Shown: positions 1 to 7,062, numbered from the stretch's first letter. The stretch is DNA of 8,613 nt from Saprospiraceae bacterium (GCA_020850025.1 JADZFI010000521.1:1-8613), one strand, 5' to 3'. Numbers and translations are program-made. The notes: a model not told the origin generated them from the sequence alone.

Positions 1-867
1 ATTGATTGTCTTGATGAACCACATACGGGCAATGTTGTCCACAGAGCCAACCACTATAAACCCGTACAAGACAATCAGCAGCGCTTTGCCTTCTTGGCCA
101 TTCGCCAAAAGCAGGAGCCCAAGCGGGATATAGGCCAGGGATACTCCCACTACCGGGAGCATACCGGAAACAAAGGTTACAGCAAACCATAACCACGGAT
201 CGGGTACATCGGCAAGCCAGTAAATTAAGAAACCGGCCAAACCTTGCACTACTCCCATCAAAGGTATGCCCAGGGCATTGGCCCATACCATGTCGTTCAG
301 ATGCTGGCGCACATACAGCACGTTTTCGTGCCGCAGCGGAAGCCAGTCGAAAAAAGACTGCTCCATTTTTTTTCCTTCGGTCAGCATGAACCAAAGGATG
401 AAATACATCACGATAAACAAGCCCAGGCCGCTGACGGTGGCGCTTAGAATATGTTGCACCCTGTGCACCGCCCAATCGCTCAGGCTTTTGAGATTATCCG
501 GGGTTAGCAGAGAAATCTGGTATTGCGCTTCTATCTTTTTGACAATGGTTTCGATATTGAGCAGCAGGGTATCCGAGTTTTGAAAAAGGGTAATAATCCT
601 CGAACTAAGCAAGGAAAAAACCCAGTTAAACGGAAGCAAAATCAGGATAAAGGAGCACAACATGAGTACTCCGGCAGAGGTTTTGGTTCCCCATTTCCAT
701 CGTTCCGTCAGGAAAAACAAAGGATGGCGCAACAATACATAAAGGGTGTATGCACCCAGCAATGCAGGCACAAAAAAGTAAAGATTCCAAAACAAAACTC
801 CGAAGATACCCGCAATCAACAGGATCAGGAAGATTTGCCTAACCGGAGTGGCAGGGAGCTGGCTCAT
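1..867 (-). CDS. AI-2E family transporter, C-terminally truncated by the window edge
   Basis: An open frame of 289 codons begins at the ATG at 865-867 and runs off the left edge without a stop. An in-frame TAG lies just upstream of this ATG, so this is the first usable start. The protein is strongly hydrophobic: an N-terminal helical pair (about residues 11-48), a helix at about 64-86, then a soluble, partly amphipathic stretch (about 88-140) and further membrane segments (about 143-163, 199-218, 226-253, 262-277). The order, the motif DWLPL near 174-178, the LPVVGVSLAYIPLG segment at 237-250 and DNIAR at 277-281 match the AI-2E/PerM family (PF01594). Members are usually about 340-370 residues, so roughly 50-80 are missing. 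The family is named for export of autoinducer-2 but includes ion antiporters and many proteins of unknown substrate, so no substrate can be assigned. It starts 39 nt after the CoA-transferase gene and is probably co-transcribed with it. Confidence 0.88.
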   Translation of the reverse strand, partial: MSQLPATPVRQIFLILLIAGIFGVLFWNLYFFVPALLGAYTLYVLLRHPLFFLTERWKWGTKTSAGVLMLCSFILILLPFNWVFSLLSSRIITLFQNSDTLLLNIETIVKKIEAQYQISLLTPDNLKSLSDWAVHRVQHILSATVSGLGLFIVMYFILWFMLTEGKKMEQSFFDWLPLRHENVLYVRQHLNDMVWANALGIPLMGVVQGLAGFLIYWLADVPDPWLWFAVTFVSGMLPVVGVSLAYIPLGLLLLANGQEGKALLIVLYGFIVVGSVDNIARMWFIKTIN

Positions 868-906
868 GCCGCGAAAGTTACGGTAAACATCCTAATTCAG
901 AATATG

Positions 907-2187
907 CTAAGGCACAAACTCCTTAAAACGTTCCTCTGCCGCACGATCCAGTGCCTCCCGGTCGTCGGGATGCGCAATGTCGATGAGTGCCTTGGCGCGC
1001 TCTCTAAGATTTTTGCCGAACAAATAGGCCGAACCGTACTCGGTCACCACATAGTGTACGTGTGCGCGGGTGGTTACTACACCGGCTCCCGGTTTCAACA
1101 GAGGCACAATCCGGGGAACTCCTTTTGCTGTTCTGGAGGTTAAGGCAATGATAGGCTTCCCTCCTTCAGACAAAGCGGCGCCGCGCATGAAATCCATCTG
1201 ACCACCCACGCCAGAGAAATGGTAGGTGCCAATAGAGTCTGCACAAACCTGGCCGGTGATATCAATTTCAATGGCGCTGTTGATGGCTACCACCCGCTTG
1301 TTTCGGCGGATAACGGCAGTGTCGTTCACATAGTCCACATCCAAAAATGCCACGGCCGGATTGTCGTCTACAAAATCGTACAGCTTTCTGGAGCCCAGCG
1401 CGAATGCTGTTACTGTTTTTCCAGGGTGAATTTTTTTGTACTTGTTGGTCACCACCCCTTTTTGCATCAACGCTACCAAACCATCGGAGAACATTTCGGT
1501 GTGTACCCCCAGGTCTTTGTGCTGACCAAGGCTGCGCAATACAGCATCAGGAATGGAGCCAATTCCCATTTGCAGTGTACTGCGGTCATCAATCAGGGCG
1601 GCCACCTGCTGACCTATCAGCAACTCGGCTTCACCTATCGAAGCGCCAAAGTTTGCCTCATGGAGTTCTGCCTCCTGATGCACCATGGCATGAATACTGC
1701 TTATGTGGATCATCCCGTCGCCATGGGTGCGGGGCATACGAGGATTTACCTGGGCAATAACATATTTAGCTGCATTCACGGCCGAACGGGCCACATCCAC
1801 CGAAACCCCAAGGGAACAATACCCGTGCTTATCCGGCTCTGACACCATGATGATTGCCACATCGAGCGGCATAATATTTCGTTTGAACAACTCCGGGATC
1901 TCACTTAAAAACACCGGTACATAATCCGCTCTGCCGGAGTTGACGGCTTCCCGGAGGCTGGCCGACACGAACAGTGAATTATACCTGAAATTCTGATGGA
2001 ACTCCGGCTTGTCTACAAATGCATCTCCGTAAAGACTAATGGACACCAGTTCCACATCCTTTAATCGTGATGCTTGCTCGGAAAGTTTTTGCAACAAATA
2101 AGTGGGACTACAGGCACTTCCGTGAACAAATACCCGATGGCCTGACTGAATGGTTTTTAAGGCCTCCTCGGCCGAAACATATTGCAT
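907..2187 (-). CDS. Acetyl-CoA hydrolase / 4-hydroxybutyrate CoA-transferase family protein
   Basis: The 426-residue protein spans the full usual length of the acetyl-CoA hydrolase/transferase family (N-terminal PF02550-type and C-terminal PF13336-type halves). Visible signatures are GIGSIPDAV at 208-216 (CoA-binding region), HTEMFSDG at 229-236, with Glu231 in the place of the glutamate that forms the glutamyl-CoA thioester intermediate, GVGGQMDF at 326-333, and VTEYGSAYLFGK at 381-392. Such cytosolic enzymes move CoA between acyl-CoA and a free acid such as acetate, 4-hydroxybutyrate, succinate or propionate, or hydrolyse acetyl-CoA. Sequence alone does not decide the acceptor, though length and motifs favour the 4-hydroxybutyrate CoA-transferase/Cat2-like branch. 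The start is the ATG at 2185-2187. A candidate -7 promoter element lies 58 nt upstream (2245-2252), and the AI-2E family gene follows closely downstream. Confidence 0.93.
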   Translation of the reverse strand: MQYVSAEEALKTIQSGHRVFVHGSACSPTYLLQKLSEQASRLKDVELVSISLYGDAFVDKPEFHQNFRYNSLFVSASLREAVNSGRADYVPVFLSEIPELFKRNIMPLDVAIIMVSEPDKHGYCSLGVSVDVARSAVNAAKYVIAQVNPRMPRTHGDGMIHISSIHAMVHQEAELHEANFGASIGEAELLIGQQVAALIDDRSTLQMGIGSIPDAVLRSLGQHKDLGVHTEMFSDGLVALMQKGVVTNKYKKIHPGKTVTAFALGSRKLYDFVDDNPAVAFLDVDYVNDTAVIRRNKRVVAINSAIEIDITGQVCADSIGTYHFSGVGGQMDFMRGAALSEGGKPIIALTSRTAKGVPRIVPLLKPGAGVVTTRAHVHYVVTEYGSAYLFGKNLRERAKALIDIAHPDDREALDRAAEERFKEFVP

Positions 2188-2244
2188 TGATATGATGCGT
2201 TACTTTGACAAATAACCCTGGATGCGTTGCAGGGAATTAAGCGG

Positions 2245-2252
2245 CAAAACTA
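2245..2252 (-). promoter_or_regulatory. Candidate Bacteroidota -7 promoter element for the CoA-transferase gene
   Basis: Read on the minus strand this is TAGTTTTG, a full match to the TAnnTTTG element of Bacteroidota housekeeping promoters. It would give a leader of roughly 50 nt before the ATG at 2187. No clear -33 TTTG/TTG element is seen at the usual spacing, so support is partial. Confidence 0.45.
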
Positions 2253-2302
2253 AAGCAACGCGTCAAAAAGATGGTATTCATGGTCAAACAAACCCAAAAA
2301 TT

Positions 2303-2432
2303 GAGGCTGTCTCATAAGTAGATTTTACCGCAGAGCCGGAGAGATGCTGAGGCGTATGGTATTGATTATCAAAACCTCTGCGTCTCCCTGCCTCTGCGGT
2401 AGAACTAAAATTGCGACTTATGAGACACCCTC
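2303..2432. repeat. 130-bp fold-back element, MITE-like or REP-like
   Basis: The ends are 17-bp inverted repeats matching at 16 of 17 positions: gaggctgtctcataagt at 2303-2319 and its complement at 2416-2432. Inside, a second arm pair (2326-2352 and 2375-2401) complements at 22 of 27 positions and consists of the CCGCAGAG...GAGG type of Cys-free, purine-rich repeat; CCTCTGCG occurs twice in direct orientation within the right arm (2375-2382, 2391-2398). The loop is about 22 nt. The element encodes nothing credible and lies between two minus-strand genes. The terminal sequence resembles ends of insertion sequences, so a non-autonomous transposon remnant is the best reading. No convincing target-site duplication is seen at the borders. 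The transcript would form a long hairpin that could also affect read-through from the gene upstream. Confidence 0.75.
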
Positions 2433-2459
2433 TTTAGGTCTCAAGGCTCATGGGAGTGT

Positions 2460-2744
2460 TCAAATTCCGAACACATCCGCCATTCCTTTTAGTACGCCAA
2501 TAGCGCCTAAACTAGTCAGAATATACATGGGCGTTTCCGGGTCTGCACCAGCCAGATAAAGCAAAAAATTAAGTCCAAAACTGAATACGAGGGTGCCGGC
2601 GCCGCCCAGCATCCATTTTACACCGCGCTGCATGCGACGTGATTGTTGTGCCTTGACTGCTGCATTTACATCTGAAATTTCCGATTCTGCGGCAGTATTG
2701 GAGGAGGAAGAGAAGTCGTTTTGAGCATTGAACATGGGTTCCAT
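2460..2744 (-). CDS. Small two-helix membrane protein of unknown function
   Basis: From the ATG at 2742-2744 the product is 94 residues. The frame extends three codons further to a TTG at 2751-2753, and another ATG lies three codons downstream at 2733-2735; no ribosome binding site separates these options. The first roughly 40 residues are polar, rich in Ser, Asn, Glu and Gln, and end in a basic stretch (QQSRRMQRGVK). Then follow two hydrophobic segments, WMLGGAGTLVFSFGLNFLLYLAGA and MYILTSLGAIGVLKGMADVFGI, split by a short polar loop (DPETP). The pattern suggests a cytoplasmic N-terminus with a helical hairpin in the inner membrane. I do not recognise the family. It sits 105 nt after the sensor kinase gene, with an AT-rich dyad between them, so it may be a separate transcription unit. 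Confidence 0.6.
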   Translation of the reverse strand: MEPMFNAQNDFSSSSNTAAESEISDVNAAVKAQQSRRMQRGVKWMLGGAGTLVFSFGLNFLLYLAGADPETPMYILTSLGAIGVLKGMADVFGI

Positions 2745-2801
2745 TTGTCGCAACTATATTGGTGAAATAATCTAATTACCCTGCAACAATAAGGAATATC
2801 A

Positions 2802-2844
2802 TTTGGTCATAAAAAATAATTCTGATTTTTTATTTTTGACCAAA
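2802..2844. terminator. AT-rich dyad downstream of the sensor kinase gene, possible terminator
   Basis: Outer arms TTTGGTCA (2802-2809) and TGACCAAA (2837-2844) are perfect complements. Inner arms TAAAAAAT (2810-2817) and ATTTTTTA (2825-2832) are also perfect, giving 16 bp of stem around a 7-nt loop with a 4-nt T bulge on one side. It begins 5 nt beyond the kinase stop codon. The stem is too AT-rich for a classical intrinsic terminator. It could instead be a protein-binding dyad in the leader of the 94-aa gene. Confidence 0.45.
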
Positions 2845-2849
2845 ACCAC

Positions 2850-4397
2850 TCATTCGGAAATTTTGCCCTGTCGGAACTCTACCCAGAAGGTACTGCCCTC
2901 CTCCACTTTACTACGGAACCCCACCGAACCGCCCATCATTTCTGCATATCTTTGTACAATATACAGGCCCAAACCCGTTCCCTGTGTGGTGTTTACCGCA
3001 TTGCTTGCCCGGAAAAATCGGTCGAACATGTGTTTCTGATCTGAATCCGGAATGCCCATTCCGCGATCCTGTACACTGATCCGAACAGTGGGGCCATCAA
3101 CCTTTGTTTCCACCAAAATGGGCATACCCTCGGGCGAATATTTGATGGCATTGGAGATCAGATTGATCAGAATATTTTTCCCCAAATTGCAGTCCATCAT
3201 AATCTCCTCCGGCCCAGCATGCCGATGCTCAAACGTCTGCCCGGTTTTAAACAGGTTCTTCATCCCTTCATACACCTCCTGCACACATTCCGATAAACGA
3301 ACTTGCTCCAGATTAACATTCACCCGCCCATCTTCCAAACGGCCAAGAGATAGAAATTCTGTCAAAATGGAGTTAAGGCCGTTTACGGCGTTTTTGATAC
3401 GGTCGGTGTGTTTTTTCACATTGGTAAAATCCGACCGGTCGGCGTATTGTGCAGCCAGCCCTGCCGATGATAATACAGAGGTAAGTGGTGTTCGGAACTC
3501 ATGCGAAGCCATGCTGACAAACCGGCTTTTCAACTCTCCCAGTTCGCGTTCCTTGTCCAGGGCAACCGCCAGTTCGTTTTTTGCCTGCTCCAGCTCGGCA
3601 GTTCGGGCGGCCACTTTCGACTCCAGACTTTCGTTCAGTTCCTGTAACGCATCGCTGAGCAATGCCAGCTCCTGCTTCTGGGCCAAAATGGAATGCTCAT
3701 AGCTTTTCCGGAAAGTGTTGTCAATCACGAAAGCAATGACAAAGGAGCCTTCCGCACTTTTATACGGGCTTAGGCTGACTTCCACCGGAAATTTGGAGCC
3801 ATCCTTCTTTTTTCCGAACAACTCCATGCCAATCCCCATGCTCCTGGCCCGTGGCGAGTGGTGGTACTGATCCCGATAGGCTATGTGTTTATCGGTAAGC
3901 CGGGTGGGAATGAGCACTTCAACCTTTTGTCCAAGAAGTTCGCCGTATTCATATCCGAAAAGCGCTTCAATAGCCGGGTTGGCCATCACGATTTCTCCTT
4001 TAGTATCCGCCAGCAGGATGCCGTTGGTGGCAAATCGGAACAAAGCTTTGAAACGCGCTTCTTTTTGCCCCTCCAGTTCCCTAAGGGTGATAAAACGCAC
4101 CACAAAATAAGCTGCAGCCCAGAAGCTGACTATGGGTGGAACGCGCTCCAGCCACATTTGCTGCAGGGGTAATTCCTGTGGCTTGACCACGGCGCCAATG
4201 ATGGTGAGGGTAGTGGTAACCACTGCCAGCAGTAGCACATCACTTTTTTCCCGAAAAGAAATGGCCAGAAAATGGGCCAGCAGGTAAGCAAATACAATGT
4301 CAAACTGGCGGGGCAGCAGCAAGTCTGCCACAAAAACCCCGGTTACCAGCAACCAAAGTACTCGAGCCCAGTTGGCTTCACCTTTCAGTGTAAACAT
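2850..4397 (-). CDS. Membrane-bound PAS-domain sensor histidine kinase
   Basis: The 515-residue protein has four predicted membrane segments (about 11-28, 32-48, 53-71 and 86-105) with almost no periplasmic loop. A PAS domain follows (about 115-235, including GILLADTKGEIVMANPAIE at 126-144), then a coiled-coil linker (about 240-288). The kinase core is complete: H-box SMASHEFRTPL with the phospho-accepting His299, N-box NLISNAIKYSPEG with Asn416, G1 box DRGMGIP at 444-450, F-box DRFFRASN at 459-466, and G2 box GTGLGLYIV at 473-481. It should autophosphorylate and pass phosphate to a response regulator, but no regulator gene is in the window. The near-absence of an extracytoplasmic sensor suggests that it senses through the membrane helices or the PAS pocket. 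No haem- or flavin-binding signature can be assigned by eye. It lies 45 nt downstream of the copper ATPase gene on the same strand, suggesting co-transcription. Confidence 0.93.
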   Translation of the reverse strand: MFTLKGEANWARVLWLLVTGVFVADLLLPRQFDIVFAYLLAHFLAISFREKSDVLLLAVVTTTLTIIGAVVKPQELPLQQMWLERVPPIVSFWAAAYFVVRFITLRELEGQKEARFKALFRFATNGILLADTKGEIVMANPAIEALFGYEYGELLGQKVEVLIPTRLTDKHIAYRDQYHHSPRARSMGIGMELFGKKKDGSKFPVEVSLSPYKSAEGSFVIAFVIDNTFRKSYEHSILAQKQELALLSDALQELNESLESKVAARTAELEQAKNELAVALDKERELGELKSRFVSMASHEFRTPLTSVLSSAGLAAQYADRSDFTNVKKHTDRIKNAVNGLNSILTEFLSLGRLEDGRVNVNLEQVRLSECVQEVYEGMKNLFKTGQTFEHRHAGPEEIMMDCNLGKNILINLISNAIKYSPEGMPILVETKVDGPTVRISVQDRGMGIPDSDQKHMFDRFFRASNAVNTTQGTGLGLYIVQRYAEMMGGSVGFRSKVEEGSTFWVEFRQGKISE

Positions 4398-4442
4398 GGG
4401 GGCTAAGATACATTAACCACCCAAAAGCAAGACTGAAGAATA

Positions 4443-6917
4443 TCAATGCTGTCTAAAAATCCTCTTTGCTGCCATATTGCTCAAGCCCATGCTGAACAAT
4501 ACCATGGATACAGAACTTATAGGCATTAAAACCGCAGCAACAAAAGGAGACAGTGTGCCACTTACCCCAAAACTCAATCCAATGGCATTATATGTTAGCG
4601 CCACCATATAGGAGAGATTGACAATTTTTACCCCGGATTTGGCCAGTGCGACCATCTGGGGCAATCGACCGAATTCATCTGCATGTAAAATGGCATCGCA
4701 GGCTGGAGTGAAATTGTTGGTGTTTTCGGCAACCACAATGCCCAGATCGCTCTGACGCAGCGCGCCGGCATCATTGAGGCCATCGCCCAGCATCATTACT
4801 TTATGTCCTTTCTGCTGCAGGTTCTGAACAAACTCCAGCTTGTCCTGCGGACTCCGGTTGAAGAGCATGGCGTTTTTTTCCGGAAAGAAAGAGGCCAGTG
4901 CAGAAGCCTCCCGATCCTGGTCGCCGGATAACAGGAACAATGCCGCAGGTTTGGATTTTTTACTTTCCTCCTCAGCACGGCGGAAATAGGCCAATACGCC
5001 AGCCAGTCCATCGCGATAGCTGTTTTTTACTTCATAATGTCCGAGTATGTGCCCGTCGGCTGAAATATACACAGCGCCGTTAAGCCCTTTAGCCGAATCA
5101 GCATTGTTTCTCAAGCCAACAAAGGTAGCAGAGCCAACCTTCCATTCCTTTCCCTTTACCCTGCCTTTGATACCCAGCCCGGCAACTTCTTCGTACGATT
5201 CAGGATTTTCAACCGGCGCCTCAGCCAGAGCATCGTACATTTTTCTGCTCAGAGGATGGGACGAATGGCGTACCAGGGAGCGTATGGCTATTTTGTCGGA
5301 CATGTCGAGCGATTTACCGACAAAGCGCATTTCCTGCTGCGACACATTCGTGATGGTACCTGTTTTATCAAACACTACCGCACTAATTTCAGAAAAGGCC
5401 TCAACCACCCTAATGTTTTTCAGATAAAACCGGTGGCGCCCCATGATCCGTTGAATATTTCCAAGGGTAAAGGGAATCGCCAGCGCTACATTGCAGGGGC
5501 AGGCCACGATCATTACCGCAGTGAAGGCATTGATGGCCGTTGCCACCTCTCCTTTTAAGCCCCACCAATACAGCACAGCGCCTCCTCCGAAGGCCAGGAT
5601 CAAATAGGTGAAATAACGCCCTGCTGCGTCTGCCAGCTGTGTTACCTGGCCTTTTGAGTTGGTTTTAAAGGCCTCGTTGTTCCAGAGTTTGGTCAGATGA
5701 CTCTGGGCTACCCGGCGTGTCAGGGCAATTTCTATACTCTCACCGGTTTGTTTTCCTCCGGCAAAAATGCGTTCGCCATTGTTCACCAAAACGGGTTCGG
5801 CCTCTCCGGTTACAAAGCTGTAGTCTACCCTGGCGGAGCCTTTGAGCAAAATGCCATCGGCAGGAATTACCTCCTGGCTCCGCACCAGAATGATATCGCC
5901 CGGCACCAGCCTGCTCACAGGCACTGTGGTTTCAGTATCCCCGTTGCGCACCGTAGCCGCTACCGGGAAATAGGATTTGTAATCCCGTTCAAAAGAGAGC
6001 TGGTGCCAGACATGCTGCTGAAACCATTTCCCAATCAACATTAAAAAAGTGAGTCCCGCAAAGGAATCCAGATAACCGGCGCCTGTGTGGGTCAGAATTT
6101 CATACACACTGCGTCCGAAAAGCGAAATAAAGGCGAGCACCAAAGGCACGTCAATATTGAGCTGCCGGTTGCGTAGTCCCTGCCAGGCGGAAACGAAATA
6201 ATCCCGCTCACTGAACAACAATACCGGGAGAGAAATCAGCAGGCTCAGATAGCCGAATACCTCTGAAAACCAGGGGTCGTTTTCCCGACTCATTCCCACG
6301 TATTCCGGGAAACTGAACAGCATGACGTTGCCGAAGGCAAAGCCTGCCACTGCCAGCTGATAGGCCAGCCTTCTGCTCATTGCCGGCGGTTTCTGGCCAT
6401 CCACATCGCCCAGATTGATGTCGGGCTCATAGCCAATGGAGGCCAGCAAGGTAGCCAGTTTGCGCAGGGATGTTTGTTGTGGGTTAAACTGAATCGTGGT
6501 GGTTTTTTTCAAAAAATTTACCCTGGAGTTGATGACCCCTGAATCCAGTTTGTACAGATTTTCCAGCAGCCAAATACACGAAACACAGTGCATTTGCGGG
6601 AAATAAAAGGTTACCTGCGCTGTCTGCGGACTGTTGAACTCCAGCAGCTTTTCTCTGATTTCCGGATCGTCCAGATAGGCGAAATTTTTAGAGATTTTTC
6701 TGCTTTTCAAGCTTTGACCTGCGTTCTTGTCCAGATCGTAATACTCGCATAACTGGTGAGTATTCAGGATTTCATACACCATCTGACAGCCCTGACAACA
6801 AAAATATTTATCCTCTATGTGCAGACGATCATCCGGACAGGTTTCGTGGCAGTGAAAACACTGCAAAGTTCCCGGTACGGGGTTTTTAGGCTGGAGCAGT
6901 ACGGACGAAGCAGACAT
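4443..6917 (-). CDS. ccoI: Copper-transporting P1B-type ATPase, CcoI/FixI type
   Basis: The 824-residue protein has the full set of P1B-ATPase features. The N-terminus holds a Cys-rich metal-binding domain (Cys20, 23, 27, 40, 41, 44; PF12156-like) and then a heavy-metal-associated domain with MHCVSC (Cys111, Cys114). The actuator TGE is at 370-372, the membrane CPC metal site at 473-475, the phosphorylated Asp517 in DKTGT, the HP motif at 554-555 and GDGLND at 711-716. Tyr776-Asn777 in the seventh membrane helix and M798-x2-SS in the eighth fit Cu(I) specificity. The Cys-rich extra domain and the length are typical of CcoI/FixI, which supply copper for assembly of cbb3-type cytochrome oxidase, as opposed to detoxifying CopA. 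No ccoS or ccoNOP genes lie within the window, so the symbol rests on architecture. One oddity is Asn476 directly after CPC, where Ala is usual. A promoter-like element and a CRP/FNR-type dyad lie upstream. Confidence 0.9.
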   Translation of the reverse strand: MSASSVLLQPKNPVPGTLQCFHCHETCPDDRLHIEDKYFCCQGCQMVYEILNTHQLCEYYDLDKNAGQSLKSRKISKNFAYLDDPEIREKLLEFNSPQTAQVTFYFPQMHCVSCIWLLENLYKLDSGVINSRVNFLKKTTTIQFNPQQTSLRKLATLLASIGYEPDINLGDVDGQKPPAMSRRLAYQLAVAGFAFGNVMLFSFPEYVGMSRENDPWFSEVFGYLSLLISLPVLLFSERDYFVSAWQGLRNRQLNIDVPLVLAFISLFGRSVYEILTHTGAGYLDSFAGLTFLMLIGKWFQQHVWHQLSFERDYKSYFPVAATVRNGDTETTVPVSRLVPGDIILVRSQEVIPADGILLKGSARVDYSFVTGEAEPVLVNNGERIFAGGKQTGESIEIALTRRVAQSHLTKLWNNEAFKTNSKGQVTQLADAAGRYFTYLILAFGGGAVLYWWGLKGEVATAINAFTAVMIVACPCNVALAIPFTLGNIQRIMGRHRFYLKNIRVVEAFSEISAVVFDKTGTITNVSQQEMRFVGKSLDMSDKIAIRSLVRHSSHPLSRKMYDALAEAPVENPESYEEVAGLGIKGRVKGKEWKVGSATFVGLRNNADSAKGLNGAVYISADGHILGHYEVKNSYRDGLAGVLAYFRRAEEESKKSKPAALFLLSGDQDREASALASFFPEKNAMLFNRSPQDKLEFVQNLQQKGHKVMMLGDGLNDAGALRQSDLGIVVAENTNNFTPACDAILHADEFGRLPQMVALAKSGVKIVNLSYMVALTYNAIGLSFGVSGTLSPFVAAVLMPISSVSMVLFSMGLSNMAAKRIFRQH

Positions 6918-6938
6918 AGCGCTGGAAATTTATGGGCA

Positions 6939-6946
6939 CAAAAGTC
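6939..6946 (-). promoter_or_regulatory. Candidate -7 promoter element for the copper ATPase gene
   Basis: Read on the minus strand this is GACTTTTG, matching TAnnTTTG at 5 of 6 fixed positions. It would place the transcript start near 6935, about 18 nt before the ATG at 6917. Its centre is 34 bp from the centre of the dyad at 6971-6982. Confidence 0.45.
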
Positions 6947-6970
6947 AGAAAGCTAAACGCCGGTTGGAGT

Positions 6971-6982
6971 TGACGACCGTCA
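6971..6982. promoter_or_regulatory. CRP/FNR-type dyad near -41 of the ATPase promoter
   Basis: TGAC-GACC-GTCA is a perfect 4+4 dyad with the TGA-N6-TCA spacing of CRP/FNR-family operators, preceded by T (TTGAC on the left). The predicted position relative to the ATPase start site is about -41, where class II activators bind. Binding by an FNR-, DNR- or HcpR-like regulator is inferred. Confidence 0.55.
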
Positions 6983-6983
6983 G

Positions 6984-7013
6984 ACATCCGGGTGATGCTG
7001 ATCATCCGGATGT
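6984..7013. promoter_or_regulatory. Long inverted repeat containing a TGAT-N4-ATCA core
   Basis: ACATCCGGGTGAT (6984-6996) and ATCATCCGGATGT (7001-7013) pair over 13 bp with one G-T wobble, around the loop GCTG. The centre, TGATGCTGATCA (6993-7004), matches the symmetric core of the FNR box (TTGAT-N4-ATCAA) in all eight inner bases. On the plus strand five T residues follow at 7016-7020, so the same sequence could also act as an intrinsic terminator for plus-strand transcripts entering from the ATPase side. Which role applies cannot be told from sequence. Confidence 0.55.
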
Positions 7014-7050
7014 ACTTTTTCCGCGATTGGTTGAAAATCAGGGCAGGCAA

Positions 7051-7062
7051 TGATTTGAGTCA
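7051..7062. promoter_or_regulatory. CRP/FNR-type dyad near -41 of the plus-strand promoter
   Basis: TGATTTGAGTCA has TGA-N6-TCA spacing, with the flanks extending the symmetry to ATGA...TCAT. Its centre is 34 bp upstream of the centre of the -7-like element at 7087-7094, the same distance as for the opposite promoter. This is consistent with class II activation of the 136-aa protein and universal stress protein genes. Confidence 0.55.

Noticed and set aside
523..1143. 206-codon plus-strand frame spanning the AI-2E and CoA-transferase genes
   Set aside because: It crosses two real minus-strand genes, and its composition (many Gln, Lys and Arg, no hydrophobic core) is typical of an antisense shadow.
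1219..1842. 207-codon open frame on the plus strand antisense to the CoA-transferase gene
   Set aside because: It lies wholly opposite a gene with clear family motifs, has an atypical residue mix (Cys, His and Tyr rich), and has no promoter or recognisable domain.
2194..2228. Direct repeat of gatgcgtt (2194-2201, 2221-2228) with a 5-bp hairpin CCCTG/CAGGG in the CoA-transferase leader
   Set aside because: Both are short enough to arise by chance, and they show no match to a riboswitch or operator that I can name.
2275..2286. FNR-like half site (TTGAC on the minus strand) upstream of the CoA-transferase gene
   Set aside because: Only one half matches; the other half is absent, and the distance to the candidate promoter (32 bp) does not equal the 34 bp seen elsewhere.
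2344..2559. 71-codon plus-strand frame inside the fold-back repeat
   Set aside because: It is made mostly of repeat sequence and the antisense of the small membrane protein gene; no translation signal supports it.
4434..4445. Further TGA-N6-TCA dyad just upstream of the sensor kinase
   Set aside because: It overlaps the ATPase stop codon and its inner bases are not symmetric. The only -7-like sequence at similar spacing (4403-4410) would leave almost no leader. One or two such matches are expected by chance in a window of this size.
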